Below are positions 1-10,361 of a stretch of 64,000 nucleotides of DNA, piece after piece. Made by a program: the position numbers and the translations under genes. How positions within the stretch are numbered: position 1 is the first letter of the stretch; every line of letters begins with the position of its first letter. Source of the DNA: Isotricha intestinalis (taxonomy: Eukaryota; Ciliophora; Litostomatea; Vestibuliferida; Isotrichidae); the NCBI GenBank assembly GCA_023807065.1, contig JAJJLU010003466.1, positions 42,441 through 106,440 of the forward strand. The letters are read 5' to 3'. The notes beneath the pieces are model-generated. The model searched no databases. It was not told the DNA's origin and worked only from the letters and a program-made list of their open reading frames with translations.

Positions 1-724
1 CTTGTGATAATATATTTGAATCATCATTTCCATCTGTAAAGGATAATTTATTTAAAAGAAGAGAAATTATAATTAAACATTTTTCCCGGTTTTTTTGATT
101 ATTTTTTGAAATTTTAAAAATATTTATTATAACTGGTAAAACATCTCCAGTTATAATAGCACAAGCATCATCACATTCATTTAATACTGAAATAAATATT
201 CTTAATATTGTATCTATTATATTATCATTTATATTTTCTTCATTGTTTTCTTTTAATTTATTTAATAAAATTTTAATGAAACTTTCATAACAATTTGGAA
301 ATTCTTTTGTTGCTAAAAAACCCAAAGTTTTTGCTATGAAATTTTTAATATAATAATCATCTGTTGAAATATTAGTTAACAAATAAGAAACGATTTCTAA
401 TTTTTCTTCATTTGTTATTTTATCTGAGTAATTTTTCTTAAGGAAAATTAAAAAGGCTATTGCAGATAATTTTTTTTTGTTATAATTTTTTTCTTTTTGA
501 GAATCGAAAACTAATTGAAGTAAATATTTATAAAAGTTTATTTTGTTTTCTTCTTCAGATAATGTTGTATATCCTTCACATAATTTTTGAGGAGAATCTA
601 TCATTGATTGAATTATATTTGAAATATCTTCTAAAGAAATGCTTAATCTATGTTGAAAAGAATTATTAGTATCTATTGAATTTTTTGTTTCTTCTCTTGA
701 ATTAACTTCTTCTTGATTAGACAT
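1..724 (-). CDS. importin-9-like karyopherin, N-terminal part (runs off window)
   Basis: This partial gene reads from an ATG at 724-722 to the window edge with no stop, about 241 codons; the C-terminal majority lies outside. The N-terminus has a Ser/Glu-rich leader, then helical HEAT-type segments. Residues about 60-110 (FYKYLLQLVFD, AIAFLIFLKKNYSDK, a region resembling the importin-beta N-terminal Ran-binding segment) and 110-240 follow the pattern of importin-9/Kap114: a block of counted repeats, then GDVLPVIINIFK and a basic segment. Members of this family carry histones and other basic cargo into the nucleus and are released by RanGTP. It sits about 115 bp downstream of, and on the same strand as, an importin-5 gene, so two karyopherins lie in tandem. 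Family membership is well supported; the importin-9 subtype is a judgement from pattern. Confidence 0.6.
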   Translation of the reverse strand, partial: MSNQEEVNSREETKNSIDTNNSFQHRLSISLEDISNIIQSMIDSPQKLCEGYTTLSEEENKINFYKYLLQLVFDSQKEKNYNKKKLSAIAFLIFLKKNYSDKITNEEKLEIVSYLLTNISTDDYYIKNFIAKTLGFLATKEFPNCYESFIKILLNKLKENNEENINDNIIDTILRIFISVLNECDDACAIITGDVLPVIINIFKISKNNQKNREKCLIIISLLLNKLSFTDGNDDSNILSQ

Positions 725-840
725 TTTTAAATATTTACAATTATTTTTACATTTTTAAATTTTGAACAATTAATATAAAAAATAATTTTAAATTTTTAAT
801 TTTTTTTTTATTTTTTAATAATAAAATAATTTATTTATTT

Positions 841-3800
841 TTATATATTTTCAGCATTTATTTGGAATAAAATACTTACTATAATTAATTTATCAATAGA
901 TATTCCTTCAAATCCGTCTTCTTTTCTTTTTTCAATAATTCTTAAAATAGCTTCTTTTGCCAAAGGATGATTTACATCATTTAATATTAAAGGATTATTA
1001 TTTATTATTTGTTCCATAAATTCATTACAAATTTTAGTATTTTCATCTTTATCATATTTTAATGGAATTAATTTAATAAATTCACTTGCCGAATTAATGT
1101 TTTCATTGTTATTTTCACTTTTATAAAATATATATTTACCTAAAGCACTTATACATGAATCATATGTATTTTCAGTTATGTTATTTAATGGTCTTTTAAA
1201 AGTTTCTTTTATAAAAGAAATTAATTTATCTTTGTATTTTTCATTAAATAAATTATTTTCCATTCTCTTACAAATTATTCCATAACCAGAAATGATATTT
1301 TGTAAGCAATCTTCATTTATATTAGATTTTTCTGATAATTCAATAAATTTATCATAAAAAGAATTAAAAGTATTTATATCACTATATTCCATATAATCGC
1401 AAAAAAAACAAATTGATGTTAAAATATATTGTTCAAATGGTATTTTTTCATTATTAATTTGAGAATTTTTTATTCCTTCTTCCCAAGATAAAAGGAAAAA
1501 TTCTCCTAAATTTTGTTTAACTTTTTCAGTTAAATTTTCTCCAAAGAGTCCAAATAAAATTCCAGATAATTCCATTACTCTTCTATTTATTTCAACTAAT
1601 TTATCTATATCTGCTTTTTGATCTCCTGCATCATTTTCATCATAAAATCCATCTTCATTATTAGTTAAAGATAATATATCTTTTGTTTTTTCTTGAGTTA
1701 ATTTTACAACATTTCCTAATATTTCATATATTTTAATTATGAAATTTTCAGGGATATAATTTTTATTTTCAAATAAAGGACAAAATTCACAAAATCTTTT
1801 TAAATAATTTTTAATTTCTCTAAAAAATTTATTTTTAATATTATATTCAAAAACTCCAATTATATCATCTTCAACAAATTTTAGAATTTTACTTCTTTCA
1901 TCATCATTATGACAAGAATTAATACAAGAATAAACACTTTTAACAGCAGTTTTTCTTAATTTTCTACTATAAGGAAATTTAAGTAACTGTTTAGATAAGT
2001 TTAAAAACCTTTCAGTATAAGGGAAAAAATCATTACCTAAATTAATGCAAATATCATTTAAAACTTCAAAAGCAGTAATTTTATTTTGTAAAGCAAAAGT
2101 ATCTAAAGATAATTTAGTATTATTTGTTCCTAAATTAACAACAATAGAACCAATTTTATTATTATTATTATCATTTGGAATTAATTCTCCAACATCAGCA
2201 TCTTCAATTTTTAATTGAATATCTTCTTTAATATATTTTTCTAAATAAGGAAATAAATAATCTAAAATAGGTAAAAATTGTTCTCCCATTGTTAAACTTA
2301 TTTGATTAAATGAACTTAAAATTGCATTTAATTGAGGATCTTCTTCAGATAATTGATCTAAATTTTTTACGAAAGATTCTGATATTTCCTTTAAATCATT
2401 TGTATATTTTTCATAATCATTATTTATTGAAGAAAATATATATGATATTGTTTCTATACATTTACTTTTTAATTCTTTTTCCTTTTCATTTTTAGGTTGA
2501 ATATTATAATATAATTTTTTTAAACCTGGCATTATTGTATCATAAAAATTTGAAAAATCAATTGTATTTGCAATTAAACTTATACAATCTAAAGTACTTT
2601 TTTGTAAAGGAGAATAATTAAGAGATAAGCTTTGTTCAAATAAATTAGAAATTAATGATATTAAATCCTTAGAATAAGGTTCAATTATATTAGAATTTTC
2701 AATACTTTCTTTATTTTTTGATATTAAACCACTTAAAAATTCAACTAAAACAGAACAAGCTTGATTTTTTACTTTTAAACTTTTTTCATTTTCACTTAAT
2801 AAAATAGCTAAACCAGGTAAAATATTGTTAGTATATTGTTTTTGTATAATTGGTGAAGTTTCTCTTATAAAATTTTCAAAAAAAACTAAAGCAGAATATT
2901 TCACTATTTGATTAGAATGAGTTAAAGCTTTTGATATATAATCTAATAATTCAACTAAATTATCTTTATATACTTCTTTACATCCTTCAGATATTGAAGC
3001 CAATATCATAAAAGCAGAATAAATGTCTATCCAATTTTCACTTGATAAATAATTTTTTATATATGGACTTATTATTTCCATAAAAAATTTTCCTCCTAAA
3101 TCTATACTTAATCTTTCAAAACCACTTTTTACACTATAAAACATATCATCTAAATCATTTTCATCATCTATTAATATTTTTTCCCATGTATTTATATCTT
3201 TAATATTTTCTATTTCTTTTATTAATTCAAATAATTCAGGGATTAATAAATTTTTAAAATTATTTGATTTACGTATTTTTGAAGGCATATTTTTTGTTAA
3301 GGAATATATTAATTCTAAAGATGATGATCTTATAGTATTTAATAATATTTTTTCTTTGGCTATTTTAACTACTAATTCTATTAAAACTTCTATTTTTGAT
3401 TTCCAAAATTTTGGATGTTTATCAGTTAAATAATTTAATGAATCTAATATTTCTTTATCTAAATTTTCATTTTTACCAATAACACTAAAAACAGAAATTA
3501 ATAAAGTATCAATTAATTGAGAAAATTCTTCTATTAATGAATCATCATTTAAATTAATAACAAATTGAGTTAAAGATATAATTGAACTTACTTTAACCTG
3601 AATATCATTATCATTTAATCCTTTATTAAACATAGATTTAAAATCATTAAGATTACTTTTTACTAAATCATTTTTAAAAACTAATAAATCACTTAAAACT
3701 TCAATAATATATATTGCAAATTTTCTCGCTAAAGGTTCATTATTATTAAACCAACTTAAAATTTCAGAAAAAGATTCTTTCATATCAGATAATTGATATA

Positions 3801-4137
3801 AATGAGATAAATTATCTGCAATTCTTTGTAATGTTTTCCAAGATTTATTTTGATTAAAAGTAATTTGACTTTTAAGAAAATTTTTCATTTGTAATATTTG
3901 TTCAACTGTTAAATTTGACATTATATTTTTATTTTCTAAATATACTTTTTTAAACATTAATGAAGATAATTGAGATATATTTTCATCATTTGAAGATATT
4001 CCTGTTTGGAATATTGGAAATGATTGTTCGATTGGTAATTGCTTCATTTTTTCTAAATCTTTTTCTGCTTGTTGTCTTATTTCTTTATTTGGACTTTTTA
4101 AATTTTCAAAAAAATTAATATATTTAGATGAATCCAT
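841..4137 (-). CDS. importin-5 / karyopherin beta-3
   Basis: This 1098-residue protein has the usual length for importin-5 (RanBP5/Kap121), a nuclear import receptor made almost wholly of HEAT repeats. The N-terminus has the importin-beta N-terminal pattern (PNKEIRQQAEKDLEKMK, then a block ending in LMFKKVYLENKN). Around residues 320-430 the order is diagnostic: an acidic stretch (DDENDLDDMF), then ERLSIDLGGKF, then SAFMILASISEGCKEV, then YSALVFFENF. This matches the conserved acidic loop/LGGK/AALMALSAIGEGC block of importin-5. An acidic loop near residue 830 (NNEDGFYDENDAGD) is typical too. It is a single uninterrupted exon ending in TAA. It lies upstream of an importin-9-like gene on the same strand. 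Confidence 0.9.
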   Translation of the reverse strand: MDSSKYINFFENLKSPNKEIRQQAEKDLEKMKQLPIEQSFPIFQTGISSNDENISQLSSLMFKKVYLENKNIMSNLTVEQILQMKNFLKSQITFNQNKSWKTLQRIADNLSHLYQLSDMKESFSEILSWFNNNEPLARKFAIYIIEVLSDLLVFKNDLVKSNLNDFKSMFNKGLNDNDIQVKVSSIISLTQFVINLNDDSLIEEFSQLIDTLLISVFSVIGKNENLDKEILDSLNYLTDKHPKFWKSKIEVLIELVVKIAKEKILLNTIRSSSLELIYSLTKNMPSKIRKSNNFKNLLIPELFELIKEIENIKDINTWEKILIDDENDLDDMFYSVKSGFERLSIDLGGKFFMEIISPYIKNYLSSENWIDIYSAFMILASISEGCKEVYKDNLVELLDYISKALTHSNQIVKYSALVFFENFIRETSPIIQKQYTNNILPGLAILLSENEKSLKVKNQACSVLVEFLSGLISKNKESIENSNIIEPYSKDLISLISNLFEQSLSLNYSPLQKSTLDCISLIANTIDFSNFYDTIMPGLKKLYYNIQPKNEKEKELKSKCIETISYIFSSINNDYEKYTNDLKEISESFVKNLDQLSEEDPQLNAILSSFNQISLTMGEQFLPILDYLFPYLEKYIKEDIQLKIEDADVGELIPNDNNNNKIGSIVVNLGTNNTKLSLDTFALQNKITAFEVLNDICINLGNDFFPYTERFLNLSKQLLKFPYSRKLRKTAVKSVYSCINSCHNDDERSKILKFVEDDIIGVFEYNIKNKFFREIKNYLKRFCEFCPLFENKNYIPENFIIKIYEILGNVVKLTQEKTKDILSLTNNEDGFYDENDAGDQKADIDKLVEINRRVMELSGILFGLFGENLTEKVKQNLGEFFLLSWEEGIKNSQINNEKIPFEQYILTSICFFCDYMEYSDINTFNSFYDKFIELSEKSNINEDCLQNIISGYGIICKRMENNLFNEKYKDKLISFIKETFKRPLNNITENTYDSCISALGKYIFYKSENNNENINSASEFIKLIPLKYDKDENTKICNEFMEQIINNNPLILNDVNHPLAKEAILRIIEKRKEDGFEGISIDKLIIVSILFQINAENI

Positions 4138-4257
4138 TTGAACAATATATATAATTTTTTAAAAAATATTAATTTTTATATAAAGGATAATTTTAAAAAT
4201 TAAGGTTTTTTTCTATTAAATATTTAAATGAATATATTTTCTAATATTTTATTTTTT

Positions 4258-5015
4258 TTAAACTTGATTTTGTCCAGTTCTAATTTCTACTTGTTGTTTA
4301 TTTTCAGTGTTAGGATTATTAAAACCAATTGATGTTCTTAAATTTTTAATTTCTCCAAAAACAGAATTATTAATAGAATAAATAATATCAGGAGTAAAAT
4401 GATATTTTAAAGAGAAAAACCAATCAAGGAAAAAGAAATTACAAACTAAAATAAAATTAAAAAAAATAAAAACTTACTGAATAAAACACAAATAATAATT
4501 AAAGTCATAATATTTCTAAAATTATAATTAATATTACCCCAATCATGTAAAAAAACAAAAAACAAAATAATATCAAGTAATATATTAACAGCAGTAATTA
4601 ACCAATAAGTAATAAATAATGGTTTAATTTTATCTGAATCATCAGTAACTAATTTAGAATAAGCTTTATATAAATTTGTTTGAATTTCATTAACTGGTAA
4701 ATTTTCATAATTATCTAATTTAGATATTATATCTGAAGTTCTTGGTAATCTTTTTAATATCATAAAACCTGTAAATCCTCTTGCAATATGAAATATAAAA
4801 AACCAAAATCTCCAAAATTGCTTTGGATATGAACAAAATAAACAAAATGAAAGAAAGAATATAAAAAACTCTAATATTCCTATCCAATAAAACATTAGTT
4901 GAACTTCTTGAATTGCTATTTCACTTTTTGTACAATAAATTAAAAAATTATAAAATTGTATTTTTTCCTTATTAACTCCTTTATTCTTTTCATATATTGC
5001 ATTATTACTTTCCAT
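4258..5015 (-). CDS. four-helix membrane protein, two exons
   Basis: The unspliced frame stops early at a TAG inside an intron, and splicing restores it. Exon 1 is 4478-5015, the intron is 4446-4477 (GTAAGT...TTTTAG, 32 nt, phase 1), and exon 2 is 4258-4445, ending CAA GTT TAA. The joined protein is about 241 residues. Hydrophobic helices lie near residues 40-62, 66-85 (an aromatic-rich WRFWFFIF stretch), 133-155 and 165-190, followed by a soluble tail rich in Asn and Gln. The loop between helices 2 and 3 contains KRLPRTSDIISKL. I do not recognise the family. The product is probably an integral membrane protein with both ends cytosolic. The splice is chosen because it keeps frame, uses canonical ends, and continues a sensible hydrophobic helix (ICNFFFLDWFFSLKY). 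Confidence 0.75.
4446..4477 (-). other. 32-nt spliceosomal intron
   Basis: On the minus strand it begins GTAAGT and ends TTTTAG after a T-rich tract. It interrupts codon ATT after its first base. Without its removal the upstream frame ends in TAG at the acceptor itself, while removal extends the protein by 62 residues to a TAA. Confidence 0.8.
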
Positions 5016-5174
5016 TTTATTAAATAAATAAAATAGTTTTATTTAATATAAAATAATCTCAAAAAAATATAAAAAAAAATAATATATACTAAAATAAAAA
5101 AAATAAAAACAAAGATTATATATAGAAAAAAATTTAAAACCTTAAAAAAATATAATTAAAGCTCTTAAAAAAAA

Positions 5175-6983
5175 ATGGCATCATCAGTGGAAAACACATC
5201 ATTCGGTCGTCACATATCTAAAAAATATGCAAAAACGGAAGGATTAGACTTTAGTAAAATCCTAATGAAAAAGAGTCAACTAGAAGCTAGAACAAGTGAT
5301 GATACAGTAATAGCATTAAAGCCAACTGATTTTTTTAAAATTTTAAAACTTATAGGAGAAAAAAATGACGATGATATAGAAAGTGCATGTTATTCATTAA
5401 TAACATGTCTTTTAGAAAATGATGATGATGAACTTGATCCTGCATTTGTAAATTTATTAAATAATCAACAATCATATAATATTACTTTCCCAGAAGATGG
5501 TGAAAGTTACAATACTTTAGGAAGTGCTTTAACAAAAAATGAAATTGCCATTTCTTCTGTTTCTATGAATGAAATTGCAAAATTTTTAGGAAAAAAAGAT
5601 TCAATTGGAATTAGTGATTTTATCTCGATTGCAATATTAATGTTTTCTCCTGAAGAATTAGAAAATAGGAAAAATTTCTTACAGAGATTAACTTTAAAAG
5701 CAAAAATTTTAGAATATGGGAAACCTAAAAATGAAAAAAAAGAATTTAATGGTATTGGTGAATTTGATACAAATGATGATCCTAAACCTATTCAAGGTAT
5801 TCAACAAAAAATATCTCATTTTGATACTTTGTTTAAAAATGTTGATGCCTTTATACAAAATGAAGAACAAACTCCATTTGCTGCTCATAGATATCATAAA
5901 GATAATTTACCTTATAGAAGTAATAGAGTTTTCCCTTCTGCTTTAATGAATAGAATTAAAATGAATTCTAGAGAAAAAATATCTTCCCCTAAAAATTCTA
6001 TTTTAAGTATTAGTAGAATGGTTTCTAGAATGAAAGAAAAAAATGTTAGAAAACCTTATGTTAAACCTGAAGATTATTATATGATTAGAGATATTTCCGG
6101 AGAAAATCATTTAATTAGTGAAAAAGATGTTAATATGTTAGAAAAAGCTAAAGAAGATAATAAATTAAATAAAGGAAGTACTTTAAGTTTACTTGATAAA
6201 AGAGGTAATATGTTTAAAATAAATGAACAAAATTTAGATGTATTATTAAATAATAAAGAATATAATCATTATGTAGGATTAAAAGATATTAATGGAAAAA
6301 AGGTTATAGTAAATAAAGCAAAATTAGATAGTGAAGTAAATAAATTAGATAATAATGAAGAAGACCCAAATAACATAAATAAGAATATTGATCAATATAA
6401 TTTATTAGATTATGAAAATAATAAAGTAGTTGTAAATTATATAAAACCACCAGAAACTTTTATAGATCCTTCAAATGGATTTACTCGTGATGTTCGTACA
6501 GGAGAATATTTAGATCCAATTACTTATGAAGTTTTAGATGTTGATCCTAGTTCTGGTTTACCTATAATGAAAGAAAAGAAAGAAGAAGAAGAAAAAGAAG
6601 AAGAAGAAGAAAATGAAGAAGAAGAAGAAAATAATGATAATGATATTAATGATAATAATGATAATGATAATAATGATAATAATGATGAGATGATTAATGT
6701 TAATGAGGGATTTACTGATGAATTACCTGAGAAAAAAGATGATGAAAAAAAAGAAATTTTCAAAGGAAATCTTCAGAGGAAAAAAGAAAAAAAACAAAGT
6801 AAAGATGATAATTTGAAAAATGAGGATGAAAAAAAAAATGATGAAGAAGATAAAAAAGAAGAAGAAGTAAAGGAAAAACCTAAATGGGTTTATAAACCTA
6901 AATTTAGACCTAAGAAAAACACTTTTTATATTAGATTAGCTAGAGTTGAAATTCAACAAGAAAGTGATTCTGAAGAAATTTAA
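5175..6983 (+). CDS. uncharacterised protein with acidic C-terminal tail
   Basis: This 602-residue protein is not recognised. Residues 1-190 look helical and globular (ALKPTDFFKILKLIGEKNDDD, then EIAKFLGKKDSIGISDFISIAILMFSPEEL). Residues 295-430 contain three or four weak repeats of a short beta-type unit, roughly Y-x-L-x-D-x-x-G-x-K-h-x-h followed by a helix (MIRDISGENHLISEKDVNML, SLLDKRGNMFKINEQNLDVL, GLKDINGKKVIVNKAKLDSE). A block GFTRDVRTGEYLDPITYEVLD precedes a long run of Glu/Asp/Asn from about residue 465 (near 6565) to 555. The tail ends in a basic aromatic stretch and DSEEI. The acidic run comes from GAA/GAT/AAT-rich DNA at about 6565-6690. The repeats could be a binding surface, but no function is claimed. 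Confidence 0.8.
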   Translation: MASSVENTSFGRHISKKYAKTEGLDFSKILMKKSQLEARTSDDTVIALKPTDFFKILKLIGEKNDDDIESACYSLITCLLENDDDELDPAFVNLLNNQQSYNITFPEDGESYNTLGSALTKNEIAISSVSMNEIAKFLGKKDSIGISDFISIAILMFSPEELENRKNFLQRLTLKAKILEYGKPKNEKKEFNGIGEFDTNDDPKPIQGIQQKISHFDTLFKNVDAFIQNEEQTPFAAHRYHKDNLPYRSNRVFPSALMNRIKMNSREKISSPKNSILSISRMVSRMKEKNVRKPYVKPEDYYMIRDISGENHLISEKDVNMLEKAKEDNKLNKGSTLSLLDKRGNMFKINEQNLDVLLNNKEYNHYVGLKDINGKKVIVNKAKLDSEVNKLDNNEEDPNNINKNIDQYNLLDYENNKVVVNYIKPPETFIDPSNGFTRDVRTGEYLDPITYEVLDVDPSSGLPIMKEKKEEEEKEEEEENEEEEENNDNDINDNNDNDNNDNNDEMINVNEGFTDELPEKKDDEKKEIFKGNLQRKKEKKQSKDDNLKNEDEKKNDEEDKKEEEVKEKPKWVYKPKFRPKKNTFYIRLARVEIQQESDSEEI

Positions 6984-7132
6984 ATTCTTTTTTTTTATTT
7001 AATTAATTATTTTTTTAGGCTTTTATTATATTTTTTTTTATTTGGTTTTTCTCTTATTTTACTATTATTATTATTTAGAATTATATAATTTTTATTTTTT
7101 TAATTTTTTTAAATTTTAAAAATTTTAAATTA

Positions 7133-8824
7133 ATGGAAAATAAAAGTAATTATATTGAATTGAATGAAGATTTTATTACAAGATGTTTAAAATGTAATTT
7201 AATTTGTTCTATTAAGACAAAATATAAAGAAGGGGATTTATATATTATTTATGAATGTGATAATCAACATTTTGGAGAAATATTATTTAAAGATTATTTA
7301 AATAAATTTAAAAAACATTCACTTTCAAATGAAAAATGTAAATGTGGGACAAGTCAAAAAGAAAAAAAAGAAAATTTTTTTTATTGTTCAAAATGTAATT
7401 TATTTGTTTGTGGTTTTTGCCAAAAAGAACATTCAAATGAAGAACATGATTTAATAAATTATAAAAGATATGATTCATTATGTAAAGAACATTCAAATTT
7501 TTTTGATTCTTATTGTCTATCATGTAAAAAAAATCTTTGTGTTTTTTGTAATGAAGAACACAAAAAACATAATATTATTAATTTAATTGGTATTTCAGAA
7601 GAATCAAGAGAAAATTTTATTAATGAAATAAAAGAATTAGAAATTATTGTTGGAAACTTAAATAATATAAAAAATAATTTAAGTAGGAAAATTGATCAAA
7701 TAACTGAATTAAGTTTAATTGAAATTCAATATAGAAATTTAATATTTAATACTTATGAATATGAAAATAGTCAAAAAAATTTAAATTATTATGCTATTCA
7801 AAATTTTAAAAATTGCCAAATCACAAATTTAAACAAAATACAATATTATAATAAATTATATGAAGAAGGAGATAATTATATTACTTTTTTAGATAATATG
7901 AAAAATATACAAGTCAATAATTTTAAAATAATAAATAAACAAAATTCTACTTTATATTATAATATTGAACAATTAAAAGATGGAAGATTAGCTTCTTGTT
8001 CAAATAAAAAATCATTAACAATTTATAATAAAATAAATTTTGAACCTGAATTAATAATTGTAGATCATTTAAATTATATTATTTCTTTCACTCAATTAAA
8101 TAATGGAAAAATTATTACTTGTTCAGGAGATAACACAATGAAATTAATTAATTTAATTGGAGAAAATAATTATTATATTGAACAAACATTAAAAGGTCAT
8201 AAAAATGAAGTTTATAAAGTTATTGAAATAAGAGATAATGAATTAATTTCAAATTCAAAAGATAAAACAATGAAAGTATGGAAATTAAATAATGAAAATA
8301 AATTTATATGTATTAATAATATTAAGATTGAAAATTCAGGCAATTTATTAAAATTAAATGAAGAAGTATTTGTTAGTTTAGAAAATTCAATTAATAATTT
8401 AAAATTTTGGAATTCTCATTTTTTTACTGAAATAAAAACAATAAATAAAATAAATAATTCTTATAGTACTCAAAATTTATGTTTATTAGATGATGATATT
8501 TTAGGAGTTGGTGGAAATGAATATAATGGTATTTATATTATTAAAATATCAACTTATCAATTAATCAAAAATATTATTGATCCTTTTGAGATTATTTCAA
8601 TAAAAAAATATAAAGATTATTTTATATGTTCTGGTTATTATGAAGGAAGAAGTATTATGAAATATAAATATGAAAATGAAGAATTGGAAAAAATATATGA
8701 AATATATAATGCACATGAAAAACAAATTTTGTCTTGTGTTGTTTTAGATGATAATATTTTTGGTTCAGGTGAAATTATTGCTTCTTCTGGATATGATAAT
8801 ATAATTAAATTATGGGTAAATTAA
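7133..8824 (+). CDS. B-box zinc-finger and WD40-repeat protein
   Basis: This 563-residue protein opens with a Cys/His-rich half. CLKCNLICS near residue 18 is followed by a first zinc-binding block (CKCGTSQ...FYCSKCNLFVCGFCQKEHSNEEH, about 68-106) and a B-box-like block (LCKEHSNFFDSYCLSCKKNLCVFCNEEHKKH, about 117-148). A coiled coil follows (about 155-205). From about residue 275 there are WD40-type blades with recognisable endings: KSLTIYNK, NTMKLINL, KTMKVWKL, and a final IIKLWVN. This B-box plus coiled-coil plus propeller plan is common in ciliate genomes; such proteins usually act as scaffolds or ligase-type adaptors. No N-terminal RING with full ligands is visible, so E3 activity is uncertain. 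The next gene starts just after its stop. Confidence 0.8.
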   Translation: MENKSNYIELNEDFITRCLKCNLICSIKTKYKEGDLYIIYECDNQHFGEILFKDYLNKFKKHSLSNEKCKCGTSQKEKKENFFYCSKCNLFVCGFCQKEHSNEEHDLINYKRYDSLCKEHSNFFDSYCLSCKKNLCVFCNEEHKKHNIINLIGISEESRENFINEIKELEIIVGNLNNIKNNLSRKIDQITELSLIEIQYRNLIFNTYEYENSQKNLNYYAIQNFKNCQITNLNKIQYYNKLYEEGDNYITFLDNMKNIQVNNFKIINKQNSTLYYNIEQLKDGRLASCSNKKSLTIYNKINFEPELIIVDHLNYIISFTQLNNGKIITCSGDNTMKLINLIGENNYYIEQTLKGHKNEVYKVIEIRDNELISNSKDKTMKVWKLNNENKFICINNIKIENSGNLLKLNEEVFVSLENSINNLKFWNSHFFTEIKTINKINNSYSTQNLCLLDDDILGVGGNEYNGIYIIKISTYQLIKNIIDPFEIISIKKYKDYFICSGYYEGRSIMKYKYENEELEKIYEIYNAHEKQILSCVVLDDNIFGSGEIIASSGYDNIIKLWVN

Positions 8825-8886
8825 ATAATATAAATATTTGTAATATATTTAATAAAATTTTTCTTTATATTTTTTTTATAAATTTA

Positions 8887-10173
8887 ATGAATATTAATAA
8901 TGATATAATTAGACTAAAAAGAGAAATTAATGAAATAAAATATAGAAATAATCAATTACTTTCAAAAAATTATAAATCAAATTCAAAGACAAATGAATAT
9001 CTAATAAGAAATGAAAATATAATGTTAAATCAAAATAATTTTTATTCACAAAATAATAATAGAAATAATAAAAAAGTACAAAAAAAAAATAATTTAAAAA
9101 TTAATTCTATTCTTCCTTTTAAAAAAGGATTATTTTCATATCAAAATCCATATAAAGAATCGCCGATGAATAAAAAATTAAAAACATGTATGTCTTCTAT
9201 TTCAATAATTCCTCCTCCTAATTTAAACTTTAATAGCAATTATAACAAATTAGGAAATTATTTTAGTTCAACATTAAATTTAAATAAATATAAAATAAAC
9301 ATTAAAAAAGATAATATAAAATTAGATACAATATTAAACACAGATGAAAAGTCTAAATCTGATAATCAAAATTTAAAGACTCCAATGTCAAATAATTTAA
9401 TTGATTTCACTTTTAATCAAAGTGAAAAAAAATTAAAAGAAAATAATGAAAATAAGAAATTGATTTTAGAAGATGATAATTACAATAATAAAAAATTGTA
9501 TGAAAAGGAAAATAGAAGAATGATAATTGAGTATATTAAAATTTTAATGAAAACAGAAAATAAGGAGTTAAATAAAATAATAAAAGCAAATAAATTTTCA
9601 GAAAAATTATTAAACCAAAAAAAAATAAATAATGAAAAACCACAACAAAATAATTTATATCCAAAAAATTCATCTATATCATTTATATCAGTTTCTGATG
9701 TTCAATCAATATTTCCTGAAATGAAAAATAAAAAGAATTCATATTTAACTTCTTATAATAATTTCATAAACCAAATGAAAGATTATAAAATAGATAAAAT
9801 TAAAATGTTAAAATATCTTTCAATTCCTAGAAAATTTAAATTATCTTTTAAAGATTATAATTATGAATTTATATTTCTTTTAAGACCAAATAATTTATCT
9901 TTTTTAAAAGGAATTGAAAGCTATGTTTTTCAATGGTTAGATATTGAGAATAAAAGTTATATTGGAGGTTTTGATTTAATTAAGATTAATTCTTGTTATA
10001 TTAAAAATGATAATCCTAATAAATTTATAATTGAAACTTTTGATTCTGAAAATAAAAGATTATATGAATTTGATACAAATTCTTTTGAAATTTCTTCTTA
10101 TTATGTTAAAAGTTTAAATTACTTAAATCAACTTGAAAAATGTAAAATTTACAATAACAATTATTTTTCATAA
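8887..10173 (+). CDS. uncharacterised Asn/Lys-rich protein
   Basis: The frame opens at 8812, inside the preceding gene, but I place the start at the ATG at 8887. That avoids a 13-base overlap and drops a hydrophobic leader that looks like translated spacer, leaving 428 residues. The N-terminus is a short coiled coil (NNDIIRLKREINEIKYRNNQLL), followed by about 270 low-complexity residues. The C-terminal 110 residues look folded (LSFKDYNYEFIFLLRPNN, SYVFQWLDIENKSYIGGFDL, then FIIETFDSENKRLYEFDTN). I recognise no family. If the upstream ATG were used, a signal-anchor-like helix would be added. Confidence 0.65.
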   Translation: MNINNDIIRLKREINEIKYRNNQLLSKNYKSNSKTNEYLIRNENIMLNQNNFYSQNNNRNNKKVQKKNNLKINSILPFKKGLFSYQNPYKESPMNKKLKTCMSSISIIPPPNLNFNSNYNKLGNYFSSTLNLNKYKINIKKDNIKLDTILNTDEKSKSDNQNLKTPMSNNLIDFTFNQSEKKLKENNENKKLILEDDNYNNKKLYEKENRRMIIEYIKILMKTENKELNKIIKANKFSEKLLNQKKINNEKPQQNNLYPKNSSISFISVSDVQSIFPEMKNKKNSYLTSYNNFINQMKDYKIDKIKMLKYLSIPRKFKLSFKDYNYEFIFLLRPNNLSFLKGIESYVFQWLDIENKSYIGGFDLIKINSCYIKNDNPNKFIIETFDSENKRLYEFDTNSFEISSYYVKSLNYLNQLEKCKIYNNNYFS

Positions 10174-10361
10174 TATAATTTTGAATTAATATTGTTATAG
10201 ATAAAATAATATATATTTTATTTCACATTTTTTTATATTTTTAAATAAACTTAATTTATCGTTAACTTTATGTTTTTTAAATTTCTAAATATTAAATAAA
10301 TATTCAGCGTTTTTCCCCTACAAATTATATATAAAATAATAATAAATTTAATCAAATAAAA

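Noticed and set aside
460..669. A 69-codon plus-strand frame near the window start
   Set aside because: It lies inside the importin-9-like gene on the other strand and is Phe/Leu/Ile-rich with no family resemblance.
6524..6763. Minus-strand Ser/Leu-rich frame
   Set aside because: It is the reverse of the acidic tail of the gene at 5175-6983.
8812..8886. Upstream start overlapping the WD40 gene
   Set aside because: The added residues are hydrophobic and AT-driven, and the ATG at 8887 avoids overlap.
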